Below, one piece after another: positions 9,736 to 18,750 of a DNA stretch of 64,000 bases. The DNA comes from Rhizobium sp. RM (GTDB taxonomy: Bacteria > Pseudomonadota > Alphaproteobacteria > Rhizobiales > Rhizobiaceae): assembly GCF_013390595.1 (NCBI RefSeq), contig NZ_JACAWV010000008.1, forward strand, positions 434,001 to 498,000, written 5' to 3'. Made by a program: the position numbers and the translations under genes. Every line of letters starts with the position of its first letter. Position 1 is the stretch's first letter. The notes below the pieces were generated by a model. The model had not been told where the DNA came from. It did no database searches and was given only the letters and a program-made list of their open reading frames with translations.

Positions 9736-10644
9736 ATGGCAGCACTTAGTTTCAGCGATCAGCGTCAATCTCCAGACGAAGTTCTCGCCAGCGGTGAATA
9801 CCCGCTGACCCGGCGCGATCTGTCCGAAATTGCTGCGATGATCTACGCGGATGCGGGCATTTACCTGAACGACACCAAGGCGTCGCTGGTCTATTCGCGA
9901 CTGTCGAAGCACATTCGCAATCTCGGACTGTCGGGTTTCCGTGAATATTGTGCATTGGTGTCGTCACCGGAAGGTGCACCCGCACGGCGCGAGATGCTGT
10001 CGCATCTCACGACCAACTTCACGCGGTTCTTCCGGGAAAACCATCATTTCGAGCACCTGCGTGACCACGTTCTTCCTGGGTTGGTGGCACGGGCTAAGGC
10101 GGGGGGGCGCGTCAGAATATGGTCTGCCGCCTGCTCTGACGGCCAGGAGCCCTATTCGATTGCGTTGACCGTGCTCGCCATGTTTCCGAATGCGGCCGAT
10201 TACGACTTCAAGATCCTCGCAACCGATATTGATCCGAAGATATTGGCGCAGGCCCGCGCCGGTATCTACGACGAGAACGCGCTGGAAACCGTTTCACCCG
10301 TCATGCGCAAGCAGTGGTTCACGGAAGTGGATGCGGGCGGACGCCGGAAGTTCCGCATCGACGATAAGGTGAAACGCCTCATCACCTTCAACGAACTGAA
10401 CCTGATGACGCAATGGCCGTTCAAGGGCAACTTCGACGTCATCTTCTGCCGCAACGTCGTGATCTATTTCGACGAACCGACCCAGGTCCGCATCTGGTCC
10501 CGTTTTGCAGGATTGCTGCCGGAGGGCGGTCATCTTTATATCGGTCACTCCGAACGTGTCTCGGGCGATCCGAAGAACCTCTTCGATAATACCGGCATCA
10601 CCACCTATCGCCTCATCGGCCACAAGTCGGGGAGAAACGCATGA
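9736..10644 (+). CDS. cheR: chemoreceptor glutamate methyltransferase CheR
   Basis: A 302-residue CheR. It has an N-terminal helical CheR_N domain and a SAM-dependent methyltransferase domain with the SAM-binding stretch [15 protein letters not shown] and the motif [13 protein letters not shown]. It methylates receptor glutamates for adaptation, opposing CheB. There is no TPR extension. Its stop overlaps the cheB start by four bases (ATGA). Confidence 0.97.
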   Translation: MAALSFSDQRQSPDEVLASGEYPLTRRDLSEIAAMIYADAGIYLNDTKASLVYSRLSKHIRNLGLSGFREYCALVSSPEGAPARREMLSHLTTNFTRFFRENHHFEHLRDHVLPGLVARAKAGGRVRIWSAACSDGQEPYSIALTVLAMFPNAADYDFKILATDIDPKILAQARAGIYDENALETVSPVMRKQWFTEVDAGGRRKFRIDDKVKRLITFNELNLMTQWPFKGNFDVIFCRNVVIYFDEPTQVRIWSRFAGLLPEGGHLYIGHSERVSGDPKNLFDNTGITTYRLIGHKSGRNA

Positions 10645-11696
10645 GCGTGCCAGCACGGGTACTCGTCGTTGATGACTCTCCCACGATGCGTGGACTGATT
10701 TCGGCTGTCCTCAAGGCTGACCCGGAGGTCGAGGTCGTGGGGCAGGCGGGCAACGCCATGGAAGCGCGCGCCGCGATCAAGCAACTCAATCCCGACGTTG
10801 TCACACTCGATATCGAGATGCCGGAGATGAACGGTCTCGAGTTTCTCGAAAAAATCATGCGCCTGCGTCCGATGCCGGTCATCATGGTCTCGTCATTGAC
10901 GCATCGCGGTGCCGATGCCTCGCTGGCGGCTCTTGAAATCGGCGCCTTTGATTGCGTTGGAAAGCCGGCGCCCGGCGATGCGCGTCCGTTCGGCGATCTG
11001 GCTGATAAGGTGAAGGCTGCGGCCCGGTCGCAAAGGTCGGGTTTCCGTGCGGCGAGACCTGAAACGCCCGCGACACCGCAACAGGTCGCGGCAGCCGAAT
11101 ATCGGGCAGGTCGCAAGGTTGTGGCGATCGGTTCGTCCACGGGTGGCGTCGAGGCGTTGATCACCGTGCTTCAGAAGTTCCCCGTCAACTGCCCGCCGAC
11201 CGTCATCACGCAGCACATGCCGCCGACGTTTACGAGAAGTTTTGCTGAAAGGCTCAACCGCATCTGTGCGCCCGTCGTCGAAGAGGCGACGGACGGTGCG
11301 CGTCTGCAGACAGGCAAGATCTATCTCGCACCGGGTGGCGAGCGCCATCTTCAGATCGCCAATCGTTCTGCGCCCTGCTGCAGACTTGTCGAGCGCGACC
11401 CTGTCAACGGCCACCGTCCATCTGTGGATGTTCTCTTTGATTCCGTGGCTGAGCTCGCCGGGCGCAATGCCGTCGGCGTCATTCTCACCGGCATGGGGCG
11501 CGATGGCGCGGCCGGTCTCTTGAAGATGCGCCACGCTGGCGCGCGAACGGTCGGCCAGAATGAAAAAACCTGTGTCGTTTACGGCATGCCCAGAGTGGCC
11601 CACGAACTGGGTGCCGTCGAACAACAATTGCCGTTGGGCTCCATCGGCGAAGAAATCCTGAAACTAACCACCGCCCGTAAAGAAGGTTCTGAATAA
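10641..11696 (+). CDS. cheB: chemoreceptor methylesterase/deamidase CheB
   Basis: A 351-residue two-domain CheB. The receiver domain has phospho-Asp57 ([13 protein letters not shown]). A linker of about 50 residues follows, then the methylesterase domain with the Ser of [10 protein letters not shown], His of TQHMPP and Asp of GMGRDGA as the catalytic triad. CheA activates it by phosphorylation. It is coupled to cheR (ATGA) and cheY2 (TAATG). Confidence 0.97.
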   Translation: MSVPARVLVVDDSPTMRGLISAVLKADPEVEVVGQAGNAMEARAAIKQLNPDVVTLDIEMPEMNGLEFLEKIMRLRPMPVIMVSSLTHRGADASLAALEIGAFDCVGKPAPGDARPFGDLADKVKAAARSQRSGFRAARPETPATPQQVAAAEYRAGRKVVAIGSSTGGVEALITVLQKFPVNCPPTVITQHMPPTFTRSFAERLNRICAPVVEEATDGARLQTGKIYLAPGGERHLQIANRSAPCCRLVERDPVNGHRPSVDVLFDSVAELAGRNAVGVILTGMGRDGAAGLLKMRHAGARTVGQNEKTCVVYGMPRVAHELGAVEQQLPLGSIGEEILKLTTARKEGSE

Positions 11697-12085
11697 TGTC
11701 TCTCGCAGAAAAAATTAAAGTTCTGATCGTTGATGATCAGGTGACCAGCCGGCTGCTGCTGAGCGATGCCCTGACACAGCTCGGCTTCAAGCAGATCACC
11801 GCCGCTGGCGACGGCGAGCAGGGAATGAAGATCATGGAGCAGCAGCCCCATCACCTCGTCATTTCCGATTTCAACATGCCGAAGATGGATGGTCTGGGTT
11901 TCCTGCACGCTGTTCGTACCAACCCGAACACCAAGAAAGCCGCCTTCATCATTCTGACCGCGCAGGGCGACAGGGCTCTGGTTCAGAAGGCAGCCCAGCT
12001 TGGTGCCAACAACGTTCTGGCCAAGCCCTTTACGATTGAAAAAATGAAGGCTGCCATCGAGGCTGTTTTTGGATCGCTGAAATGA
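11696..12085 (+). CDS. cheY2: chemotaxis response regulator CheY2 (motor-binding)
   Basis: A 129-residue receiver protein with phospho-Asp58 ([15 protein letters not shown]), the acidic pair (IVDDQ), conserved Thr (ILTAQG) and Lys (AKPFT). In rhizobia CheY2-P binds the switch (FliM) and modulates flagellar rotation. The ATG shares a base with the cheB stop and its own stop overlaps cheD (ATGA). Confidence 0.96.
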   Translation: MSLAEKIKVLIVDDQVTSRLLLSDALTQLGFKQITAAGDGEQGMKIMEQQPHHLVISDFNMPKMDGLGFLHAVRTNPNTKKAAFIILTAQGDRALVQKAAQLGANNVLAKPFTIEKMKAAIEAVFGSLK

Positions 12086-12627
12086 TCGAAACTGCGGCCA
12101 AGCGCGTTCATATTATACAGGGTGAGTATAAGGTCATCAGCGATCCCGATGTGGTCCTGACGACGTTGCTCGGTTCGTGCGTGGCTGCCTGTTTGAGAGA
12201 TCCCGTTGCCGGTGTCGGAGGAATGAACCATTTCCTCCTGCCGGGAACCGGGGGCACGACGGGTGGAGATGCGACGCGCTATGGCGTGCATCTCATGGAG
12301 CTGCTCATCAACGGGCTTCTCAAAAAAGGTGCGCGCCGTGACCGGCTGGAAGCCAAGGTCTTCGGTGGGGCGAAAACGATCGCCAGCTTCTCCAATGTCG
12401 GAGAGCAGAACGCTGCCTTTGCCATGCAGTTCCTGAAAGACGAAGGCATCCGCGTCATCAGCTCCTCGACGGGCGGGGAGCATGGGCGGAAAATCGAATT
12501 CTGGCCTGTTTCCGGACGGGCAAGACAACATCCGCTGACCGGCGCGGAAGCTCAGAAGACGGTTGCCCTTGAGACACGTCCGGCTCCTGCGCCCAAGCCG
12601 GTCGCGAATGACATTGAGTTCTTTTAG
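12082..12627 (+). CDS. cheD: chemoreceptor glutamine deamidase CheD
   Basis: A 181-residue CheD. The conserved catalytic Cys is in [15 protein letters not shown] and the His in [10 protein letters not shown]. CheD deamidates receptor glutamines and takes part in adaptation. The gene starts inside the cheY2 stop (ATGA) and is followed by cheT after 13 bp. Confidence 0.96.
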   Translation: MIETAAKRVHIIQGEYKVISDPDVVLTTLLGSCVAACLRDPVAGVGGMNHFLLPGTGGTTGGDATRYGVHLMELLINGLLKKGARRDRLEAKVFGGAKTIASFSNVGEQNAAFAMQFLKDEGIRVISSSTGGEHGRKIEFWPVSGRARQHPLTGAEAQKTVALETRPAPAPKPVANDIEFF

Positions 12628-12640
12628 TGCGGAGTTATTA

Positions 12641-13024
12641 ATGCAGATTGCAGACCACCTGGTTTCCACTCCGTTTGAAGAAGCGTTGCCGGACGTCCTG
12701 ATGCGTGTCGTGTCGGAACTGCACGATGTCGCCTATCTTATCGAGCGCATCGAACCGCAATTGCTTGATCTGGCGGATGGCGCGTTGTCTGCAGAGGGCG
12801 TCAAGCTGCTGCAGGGCATCGATCTTGCCGTGCAGAAGACCCGCGGGCTTGCTGAATTCATCGATACGGTGACCGGCTCCATTCCCGGAGACTGGATCGT
12901 CGACGTCAGCACCGCGCTCAGCCTCGTCAAACTTGCCGAAATGCAGAAAGCACTCGGTTCAACCATCCGTCATGGTCATTCGCAGCCGCTCGACAAAGCT
13001 GCCGGAGACTTCGACCTCTTCTGA
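12641..13024 (+). CDS. cheT: CheT, small chemotaxis protein with CheZ-like DXXXQ motif
   Basis: A 127-residue, mostly helical protein, the last gene of the che operon (orf10/cheT position). The helix LLQGIDLAVQKTRGLAEFID contains DLAVQ (Asp61, Gln65), the DXXXQ pattern used by CheZ phosphatases to attack phospho-CheY. S. meliloti CheT has been described as a distant CheZ relative involved in signal termination. The ATG at 12641 has GGAG 6 nt upstream. A longer in-frame reading would run back into cheD and is not favoured. Confidence 0.85.
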   Translation: MQIADHLVSTPFEEALPDVLMRVVSELHDVAYLIERIEPQLLDLADGALSAEGVKLLQGIDLAVQKTRGLAEFIDTVTGSIPGDWIVDVSTALSLVKLAEMQKALGSTIRHGHSQPLDKAAGDFDLF

Positions 13025-13073
13025 AGCCTTCCACAATATCCTGTTTTAAAGCTTTCTAATAACACGCGGTAAG

Positions 13074-13089
13074 GCAACGCTCGCGCAAG
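13074..13089 (+). promoter_or_regulatory. candidate Rem-type operator before fliF
   Basis: Direct repeat GCAAC...GCAAG with half-sites starting at 13074 and 13085, exactly 11 bp apart, ending 49 bp before the fliF ATG at 13139. It matches five other sites in this window in spacing and in the flanking YTSRC before GCAAG. A TAATGT hexamer lies 10 nt downstream. Assignment to Rem is inference. Confidence 0.5.
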
Positions 13090-13138
13090 CTTCGCATCCT
13101 AATGTGATGACGGGACCATAAGGTCTCGGACTCTATGA

Positions 13139-14839
13139 ATGACGGTGCGGAACAGAATGAATCTGTTAAATCAACTCCCTCAGGTCTTGAAGAATTTCGC
13201 GGCACTGGGTCAGACACGGCTGCTGATGCTGGGTGGCGTCGGCATTTTGTCCATGGCGATCATCCTTGCAGCAGCGCTTTATGTGAACCGCCCTGCCTAC
13301 GAGACCCTTTATGTGGGGCTTGAGAAAAGCGATCTGAACAAGATCAGTGTTGCTCTTGCTGAAGCCAACCTTGATTTCCAGGTGGGCGCCGACGGCGCAA
13401 GCCTGCAGGTGCCGGTGGGTGCGACGAGCAAGGCGCGTCTCCTTTTGGCTGAACGTGGCCTGCCGGACAGCGCTAATGCCGGTTACGAACTCTTCGATAA
13501 CGTAGGATCGCTTGGCCTGACGTCCTTCATGCAGGAAGTCACCCGTGTTCGCGCTCTTGAAGGTGAAATTGGACGGTCCATTCAGCAGATCGACGGAGTG
13601 GCTGCCGCACGTGTTCACATCGTCTTGCCGGATGTCGGCAACTTCCGCCGTGGCGAACAGAAGCCCACGGCCTCTGTCATGATCCGCGCCAGCTCGTCTG
13701 CCGGCCGCAAGGCTGCTGCCTCCATTCGTCACCTCGTCGCCTCGGCTGTTCCCGGCCTTGAAGCCGATGACGTGACACTGCTTGATTCGACGGGGCAACT
13801 GCTCGCCTCTGGCGACGACGTCACCAATGCTGCCATGAACCGGTCGTTGACGCTCGCGCAGAACGTTCAGCAGGAAATCGAAACCAACATCGACAAGGCA
13901 CTGGCACCTTTCCTTGGTATGGATAACTTCCGTTCCAGCGTGACGGCACAGATCAATACCGACAGCCGTCAGGTTCAGGAGACCGTCTACGACCCTGAAT
14001 CGCGCGTCGAGCGTTCTGTTCGCACCACCAAGGAAGACCAGAAGTCTCAGGAAACGCAGCCCGACACGGCCGCGACAGTAGAGCAGAACGTTCCCCAGGC
14101 CGCGCCTCAGGGCGGTGGCGGCGGACCGCAGTCTTCCGACGAGTCGGCCAAGAAGGAAGAGCAGACCAACTACGAGATCAATTCCAAGACCGTCGCGACT
14201 GTCAAAAACGGTTACACTTTGGAAAAGGTTTCGGTCGCCGTTGTCGTCAACAAGGGTCGTATTGCGAAAATGGTTGGCGAGCCTGCCGATCAGGCAAAGA
14301 TCGACGCCTATCTGGCGGAAATGCAGAAGATCGTTACCTCTGCCGCCGGTATTTCTTCAGATCGCGGTGATGTCATCACGCTGACGGCCATGGACTTCCT
14401 AGAAACACAGCTTCTCGACGAAGCTGTGGCAGGACCGGGCATCATGGAAGTTCTCAGCCGCAATTCGGCTGGCATCATCAACTCGCTTGCCTTCGTTGCC
14501 GTCGCATTCCTGGTCATCTGGCTCGGCGTCCGTCCCCTGGTCCGCACCGTGGCAGGCAATGGCTCCTCGGTCAGCGAACTCAGCCAGGATGCCGCTGGTC
14601 TGGAACTTCCGGATTTCGCACCGGCACTGGAAGCAGGATCGGGTGGTCTCATGGAAGGGTTCGGCGCCGACTTCGGGTTCGACAGCACCGACGATCTTCT
14701 GGCAGGCGACGACGGCGATGGCACCTTCAATCGCCGGGTTCGCGAAGGACCGGAACGCCGCTTGTCCCGCATGGTGGAAATCAGCGAGGAAAGAGCAGCG
14801 AAGATCCTTCGCAAGTGGGCCTTGGAAAAAGCTGCATGA
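13139..14839 (+). CDS. fliF: flagellar MS-ring protein FliF
   Basis: A 566-residue inner-membrane protein that builds the MS ring of the basal body. An N-terminal membrane helix (about residues 28-50) is followed by the periplasmic ring-building domains (YETLYVGLEKSDLNKI..., ALEGEIGRSIQQIDGVAAARVHIVLP), a low-complexity Gly/Gln region (about 310-345), a second membrane helix (about 445-465) and a cytoplasmic tail that binds FliG (RRLSRMVEISEERAAKILRKW). ATG 13157 (MNLLNQLPQ) is an alternative start; neither has a strong ribosome-binding site. It stands alone between the che operon and a terminator, with its own Rem-like site. Confidence 0.96.
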   Translation: MTVRNRMNLLNQLPQVLKNFAALGQTRLLMLGGVGILSMAIILAAALYVNRPAYETLYVGLEKSDLNKISVALAEANLDFQVGADGASLQVPVGATSKARLLLAERGLPDSANAGYELFDNVGSLGLTSFMQEVTRVRALEGEIGRSIQQIDGVAAARVHIVLPDVGNFRRGEQKPTASVMIRASSSAGRKAAASIRHLVASAVPGLEADDVTLLDSTGQLLASGDDVTNAAMNRSLTLAQNVQQEIETNIDKALAPFLGMDNFRSSVTAQINTDSRQVQETVYDPESRVERSVRTTKEDQKSQETQPDTAATVEQNVPQAAPQGGGGGPQSSDESAKKEEQTNYEINSKTVATVKNGYTLEKVSVAVVVNKGRIAKMVGEPADQAKIDAYLAEMQKIVTSAAGISSDRGDVITLTAMDFLETQLLDEAVAGPGIMEVLSRNSAGIINSLAFVAVAFLVIWLGVRPLVRTVAGNGSSVSELSQDAAGLELPDFAPALEAGSGGLMEGFGADFGFDSTDDLLAGDDGDGTFNRRVREGPERRLSRMVEISEERAAKILRKWALEKAA

Positions 14840-14847
14840 TTTTGACA

Positions 14848-14880
14848 AACGGTCGGGTAACCCCGGCCGTTTTCGTTTTT
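14848..14880 (+). terminator. rho-independent terminator of fliF
   Basis: Stem AACGGTCGGG / CCCGGCCGTT (10 bp with one G-U pair, 4-nt loop) followed by TTCGTTTTT, 8 bp after the fliF stop. It separates fliF from visN. Confidence 0.85.
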
Positions 14881-15168
14881 GGGCCGATCGGTGTTACGTT
14901 GCGTAGGGGGACACGGATTTTCGTTTTGGGACGGCGTTTACAAATTATTCAGCAACGTTGCACTTTGCTGGGAATAGTCCGAGAATGACAATTATGAATA
15001 TGCCAGCTTTTCAGTATGTTTTCTTGGAATGGACAGATTCGGAAATGCGTGGAAATGCTGGGACCAAGGAATAGCAATTCCGCGTCGGTTCCATAGAATG
15101 AAGTGATTCGGTCTCCGGGGGCGCGCTGTTATGGTGGTGTGTTTCTTGAATGGAATGATTCCATCCCG
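14881..15168 (+). promoter_or_regulatory. upstream region of visN with repeated GGAAT/ATTCC dyads
   Basis: No gene is seen here. The region repeats GGAAT-type words: GGAATAGTCC (14971), GGAAT-6-ATTC (15026-15040), a tandem GGAAATGC (15041 and 15051), GGAAT-4-ATTCC (15068-15081) and the perfect TGGAATGATTCCA (15151-15163). If visN starts at the earlier GTG 15103, the last dyad is inside the gene. It may be an operator array for the master regulator. Confidence 0.35.
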
Positions 15169-15939
15169 ATGTATAATCTCCCGCTGGGAGCAAGAGGGCG
15201 TAGGCGATTGAAAGTCGATGTTGATATCCGCAGGCTGTCGACCAGGCCTATGGAAGGCATGGGGAAGCCGTTGCCGCGTGATCAGCTTGCCAAAAATGTT
15301 GCGGCTTCGGCCGCGGCCGGAAACGTTGCAGGTGCTCTGGACCTGCTCGTAACCTATGCAGGTGCATCCCATTATCTTCTGGCACGGGACGATTTGCTCG
15401 AAGAGACCGGGTTGAAGTTTATCGTCACCTCGGATTGGCCTTTCGATCTGGTTCGCAGATTGGGCACTGAGCTTGCAAACAGCCAGAACCGATCCAGCGA
15501 GATGGAAAAATGCCTCTCACTGCTGAAGCCGCGATTGCTGCTGCTGCCGGACGACGTGTCGATCCCTTCTGGAATTGACCGGCAATATTCTGCCTTGTCG
15601 TTCTGTGTCGGCCGTATCCGCCTGTCGCTGTTGCTCCTGTTTCCGGAAGATGCGGTACCTTTGCCGGAGCGGTTGCGTGAAATCGCTCTCCTGACAGGTT
15701 ATTGTGTCAGCTTCGGCATTGCCAGCGAAGCCAAGACGGTCCGTGATATCGACCTGACGGAGCGCGAACTCGAATGCCTGTTCTGGATTGCTGAAGGCAA
15801 GACCAGCGACGAAATCGCGATGATCCTTGGAATTTCGCGAAATACGATCAATAATTACATCACTAGCGTCATGCGGAAAACCGCGACGAAAACCCGCTCG
15901 GAGGCGATTGCCTACGCCGTGCGAAACAATCTCGTATAA
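15169..15939 (+). CDS. visN: LuxR-type master regulator of motility VisN
   Basis: A LuxR-family transcription factor of 256 residues from ATG 15169, with a C-terminal helix-turn-helix (LTERELECLFWIAEGKTSDE, then IAMILGISRNTINNYI) and an N-terminal sensory/dimerisation domain of unknown ligand. In S. meliloti and A. tumefaciens VisN and VisR act together at the top of the flagellar hierarchy and activate rem. The start is uncertain: GTG 15103 (278 aa), ATG 15169 and TTG 15208 are all in frame and none has a strong ribosome-binding site. VisR follows after 10 bp. Confidence 0.92.
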   Translation: MYNLPLGARGRRRLKVDVDIRRLSTRPMEGMGKPLPRDQLAKNVAASAAAGNVAGALDLLVTYAGASHYLLARDDLLEETGLKFIVTSDWPFDLVRRLGTELANSQNRSSEMEKCLSLLKPRLLLLPDDVSIPSGIDRQYSALSFCVGRIRLSLLLLFPEDAVPLPERLREIALLTGYCVSFGIASEAKTVRDIDLTERELECLFWIAEGKTSDEIAMILGISRNTINNYITSVMRKTATKTRSEAIAYAVRNNLV

Positions 15940-15949
15940 CGGTTGGACG

Positions 15950-16693
15950 ATGGTACAGATGAAGGGCAGTGAGGGTATGGGACAGGCAGGGCCGTTTCAC
16001 CGTGGGCCAGCGGTGACGAGCAGGTCGGATCTTTTTCCGAAACTCGTGTCCATGCAGAAAGTGCTCGGTGCTCGCAACTTCGTTGTATCGAAGGCTGCGG
16101 CCTCCGGTTTCCCGAATAAGAAAAAAATGACATGTGAGCTCGAAAACTGGGGCATGAATGCCGCCGAGCAGAGCACACAGTTCATTCGCTCTGTCGGCGA
16201 TATTCTTCTCGATCATATTGAAACGTCGCTTTTGCCGGTGATCTGGCGAAACAAGAACGGTGGCGGTTTCGCGGACCTCCCCGATGTTCCTGCGTTGCTG
16301 CGCCGGATCGAAAACGACACCTTGCCCTATGCGGGTCTCGCGATGCCCGTTCGGCTTGGCACGATCGGCAATGGGTATATCGTTTTCTGCGGCAGCAATC
16401 TTGTCCTCGACAATGAGATTGTCATCGAACAGCACATCAAGTGCTGTGAGATCATGGTGGACATGCTGGCACTGGATGAGCGTAAGGCCGCTCCTTCTGA
16501 AGCGCTCAGCGAACGAGAAATCGCCTGCCTTCAACTGGCTGGCGACGGCCGTATCAGCGAAGAAATCGCTGTGAAGCTTGGCCTTTCTGTTCACACGGTC
16601 AACGCCTATCTGGGATCGGCAACGATCAAGCTTGATTCCGTCAACCGCATCCAGGCAATCGCAAAGGCCATCCGGCTCGGCTACATCCACTGA
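15950..16693 (+). CDS. visR: LuxR-type master regulator of motility VisR
   Basis: A 247-residue LuxR-family regulator, partner of VisN, with the HTH LSEREIACLQLAGDGRISEE followed by IAVKLGLSVHTVNAYL. The N-terminal half resembles VisN in organisation rather than in sequence. ATG 15950 lies 10 bp after the visN stop; ATG 15977 (MGQAGPFHRG) is a possible later start preceded by GTGAGG. The pair forms one transcription unit. Confidence 0.92.
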   Translation: MVQMKGSEGMGQAGPFHRGPAVTSRSDLFPKLVSMQKVLGARNFVVSKAAASGFPNKKKMTCELENWGMNAAEQSTQFIRSVGDILLDHIETSLLPVIWRNKNGGGFADLPDVPALLRRIENDTLPYAGLAMPVRLGTIGNGYIVFCGSNLVLDNEIVIEQHIKCCEIMVDMLALDERKAAPSEALSEREIACLQLAGDGRISEEIAVKLGLSVHTVNAYLGSATIKLDSVNRIQAIAKAIRLGYIH

Positions 16694-16834
16694 TAGACGC
16701 CGACAGGGTTTGTCGACATCCGCCATCGGCCACTACAGCCGAGGGGCCGCGCTTTTTGCGCTTCGTCAACTTCGCCAAATTTTAACAGTTGCCCATTAAA
16801 ACTATTTCAGTTTTGGCTCTGGGGAACTGTTTTC

Positions 16835-18682
16835 ATGAACAACCGGCTCTTTAAGTCCGTTGCAGGTCAGGTGGTCGCTCTCACGATAGGCTTGATAGCG
16901 GTTGCTATCGCCGCGGTCGGCGTATCGACGTACCTGCGGTTGAAAGACAACATCATGGAAACGGCACTGCTGGATACCCGCGGGTCGCTTCGCAGCATGG
17001 CCATTCTCTACGAGATGAAAGTGGGTGGCGTGACCCTCAAGATGAACGAGGGCGATCTGACCACGGTCAATCGCGCCAGCATCGGTACTCTTCTCGATCA
17101 TGATCTTGTTGACCGCACTGTGGCTGCCAATGGCGGCGTGGCGACGATCTTCGAAACCAAGAGCGGCGAATATGTTCGCATTTCCACGAACCTGAAAAAT
17201 GAAAAGGGTGAAAGAGCTGTTGGCACCAAGCTTGCCAGCGATCACCCGGCTTTCGCGAAGGTGGCCAAGGGCGAGCCCTATTTCGGTGCGGCAAATCTCT
17301 TCGGCAAGAGCTATATGACAGGCTACATGCCGGTTCTCAACAAAACCGGTACGACAGTTGGTATTCTCTTTGCTGGCGTTCCGATGGACGTCTATAACGC
17401 CCAGATGGATGGCCTGCGTGATCTCATTCTGCTCTGTGGAGCAATTGCGATGATCGTGATGGGCGCTCTGGCGTACTTCATCATCAAGCGTACGTTGCAG
17501 CCTCTCGGCAAGCTGACCGAAACCGTCAAAGCCCTGTCGGAAGGCGATCTTGAAGCGCAGATCCCTTATACCGGCAACAAGAACGAGTTCGGCAACATTG
17601 CGCGTGCACTTGGTATCTTCCGGGAAAACGCCCATGAGAAGCTCGTCATCGAAGGTCGCAGCGTCGAGGAACGCGCTGCTGCCGACGCTGAGCGCAACCG
17701 GAATGATGCTGAACGTCAGGAAACCACGCGTCAGATCGAATTTGCAGTAACCGAGATTGCATCTGGTCTCGGCCGACTTTCTCGCGGTGACCTGACCCGG
17801 ACGATCGAGACACCGTTCGAAGGCCGCCTTGACCGGCTTCGGGTCGATTTCAATGAATCCCTGCTGAATCTGCGCGATGTTCTCAGCCAGATCCATGATC
17901 GCACGTTGGTCATTCAGAACAGCGGTTATGAAATGCGCCAGTCCTCCGACGATCTGTCGCGCCGAACCGAGACGCAGGCCGCGTCGCTGGAAGAAACGGC
18001 TGCTGCTGTTGAGGAAATCACCGTGACGGTAAAATCCTCGGCGGAACGCGCCCGTGAGGCCAATGAGGCTGTCCGACTGACGAAACGCAGTGCCGATGAT
18101 TCCGGCTCGGTGGTGAGCAATGCGGTTGAGGCGATGGAGCGCATTGAAGATGCGTCGCGCAAGATCGAACAGATCATCGAAGTTATTGACGACATCGCGT
18201 TCCAGACCAATCTGCTTGCACTGAACGCCGGTATCGAGGCTGCGCGTGCCGGCGAGGCGGGTAAGGGCTTTGCGGTTGTGGCGCAGGAAGTGCGCGAGCT
18301 TGCTCAGCGCTCTGCAGACGCCGCGCGTGAAATCAAGCAGCTCATCAACCAGTCGACGCAGGAAGTCAGCTCCGGCTCGATGCTGGTTCAGGAGGCCGGC
18401 AAGGTCTTGTCCGCCATCAGCCAGCAGATCGTCACCGTCAGCAAACATGTTGAAACCATTGCCACAGCCACACAGGATCAATCGTCTGCGCTGCATGAGG
18501 TCAATGGCACCGTCAACCAGATGGATCAGATGACCCAGCAGAACGCGGCAATGGCCGAAGAGTCGAGTGCCGCCAGCCAGGTTCTGTCCAATGAGGTCGA
18601 GGCACTTCTTGAGCTCGTTCAGCGCTTCCAGATGGAAAAGCATGCCGAAAGCCATGCTGATCGTTTCGGGCGTGCAGCCTGA
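16835..18682 (+). CDS. transmembrane methyl-accepting chemotaxis protein with Cache sensor
   Basis: A 615-residue receptor: membrane helix 1 at about residues 8-33, a periplasmic Cache (Cache_3-Cache_2 type) sensor at about 34-195 ([20 protein letters not shown]), helix 2 at about 197-218, a HAMP region, a second HAMP-like linker and the MCP signalling domain with the tip [20 protein letters not shown]. The ligand is unknown. There is no C-terminal CheR-docking pentapeptide (ends DRFGRAA). It lies between visR and a convergent kinase gene, the place of an mcp gene in A. tumefaciens and of the mcpE relative in S. meliloti. Confidence 0.93.
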   Translation: MNNRLFKSVAGQVVALTIGLIAVAIAAVGVSTYLRLKDNIMETALLDTRGSLRSMAILYEMKVGGVTLKMNEGDLTTVNRASIGTLLDHDLVDRTVAANGGVATIFETKSGEYVRISTNLKNEKGERAVGTKLASDHPAFAKVAKGEPYFGAANLFGKSYMTGYMPVLNKTGTTVGILFAGVPMDVYNAQMDGLRDLILLCGAIAMIVMGALAYFIIKRTLQPLGKLTETVKALSEGDLEAQIPYTGNKNEFGNIARALGIFRENAHEKLVIEGRSVEERAAADAERNRNDAERQETTRQIEFAVTEIASGLGRLSRGDLTRTIETPFEGRLDRLRVDFNESLLNLRDVLSQIHDRTLVIQNSGYEMRQSSDDLSRRTETQAASLEETAAAVEEITVTVKSSAERAREANEAVRLTKRSADDSGSVVSNAVEAMERIEDASRKIEQIIEVIDDIAFQTNLLALNAGIEAARAGEAGKGFAVVAQEVRELAQRSADAAREIKQLINQSTQEVSSGSMLVQEAGKVLSAISQQIVTVSKHVETIATATQDQSSALHEVNGTVNQMDQMTQQNAAMAEESSAASQVLSNEVEALLELVQRFQMEKHAESHADRFGRAA

Positions 18683-18750
18683 CAATCAACGGCTGACGGC
18701 GTTTCCGGACATAATGCCGAACAGCGTTGCGAGGGTTTGCGCAGCCGATA

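Noticed and set aside
12563-12640. Longer N-terminus for CheT reaching back into cheD
   Set aside because: ATG 12641 has a well-placed GGAG and gives the expected protein length; the extension is Arg/Leu-rich shadow of cheD.
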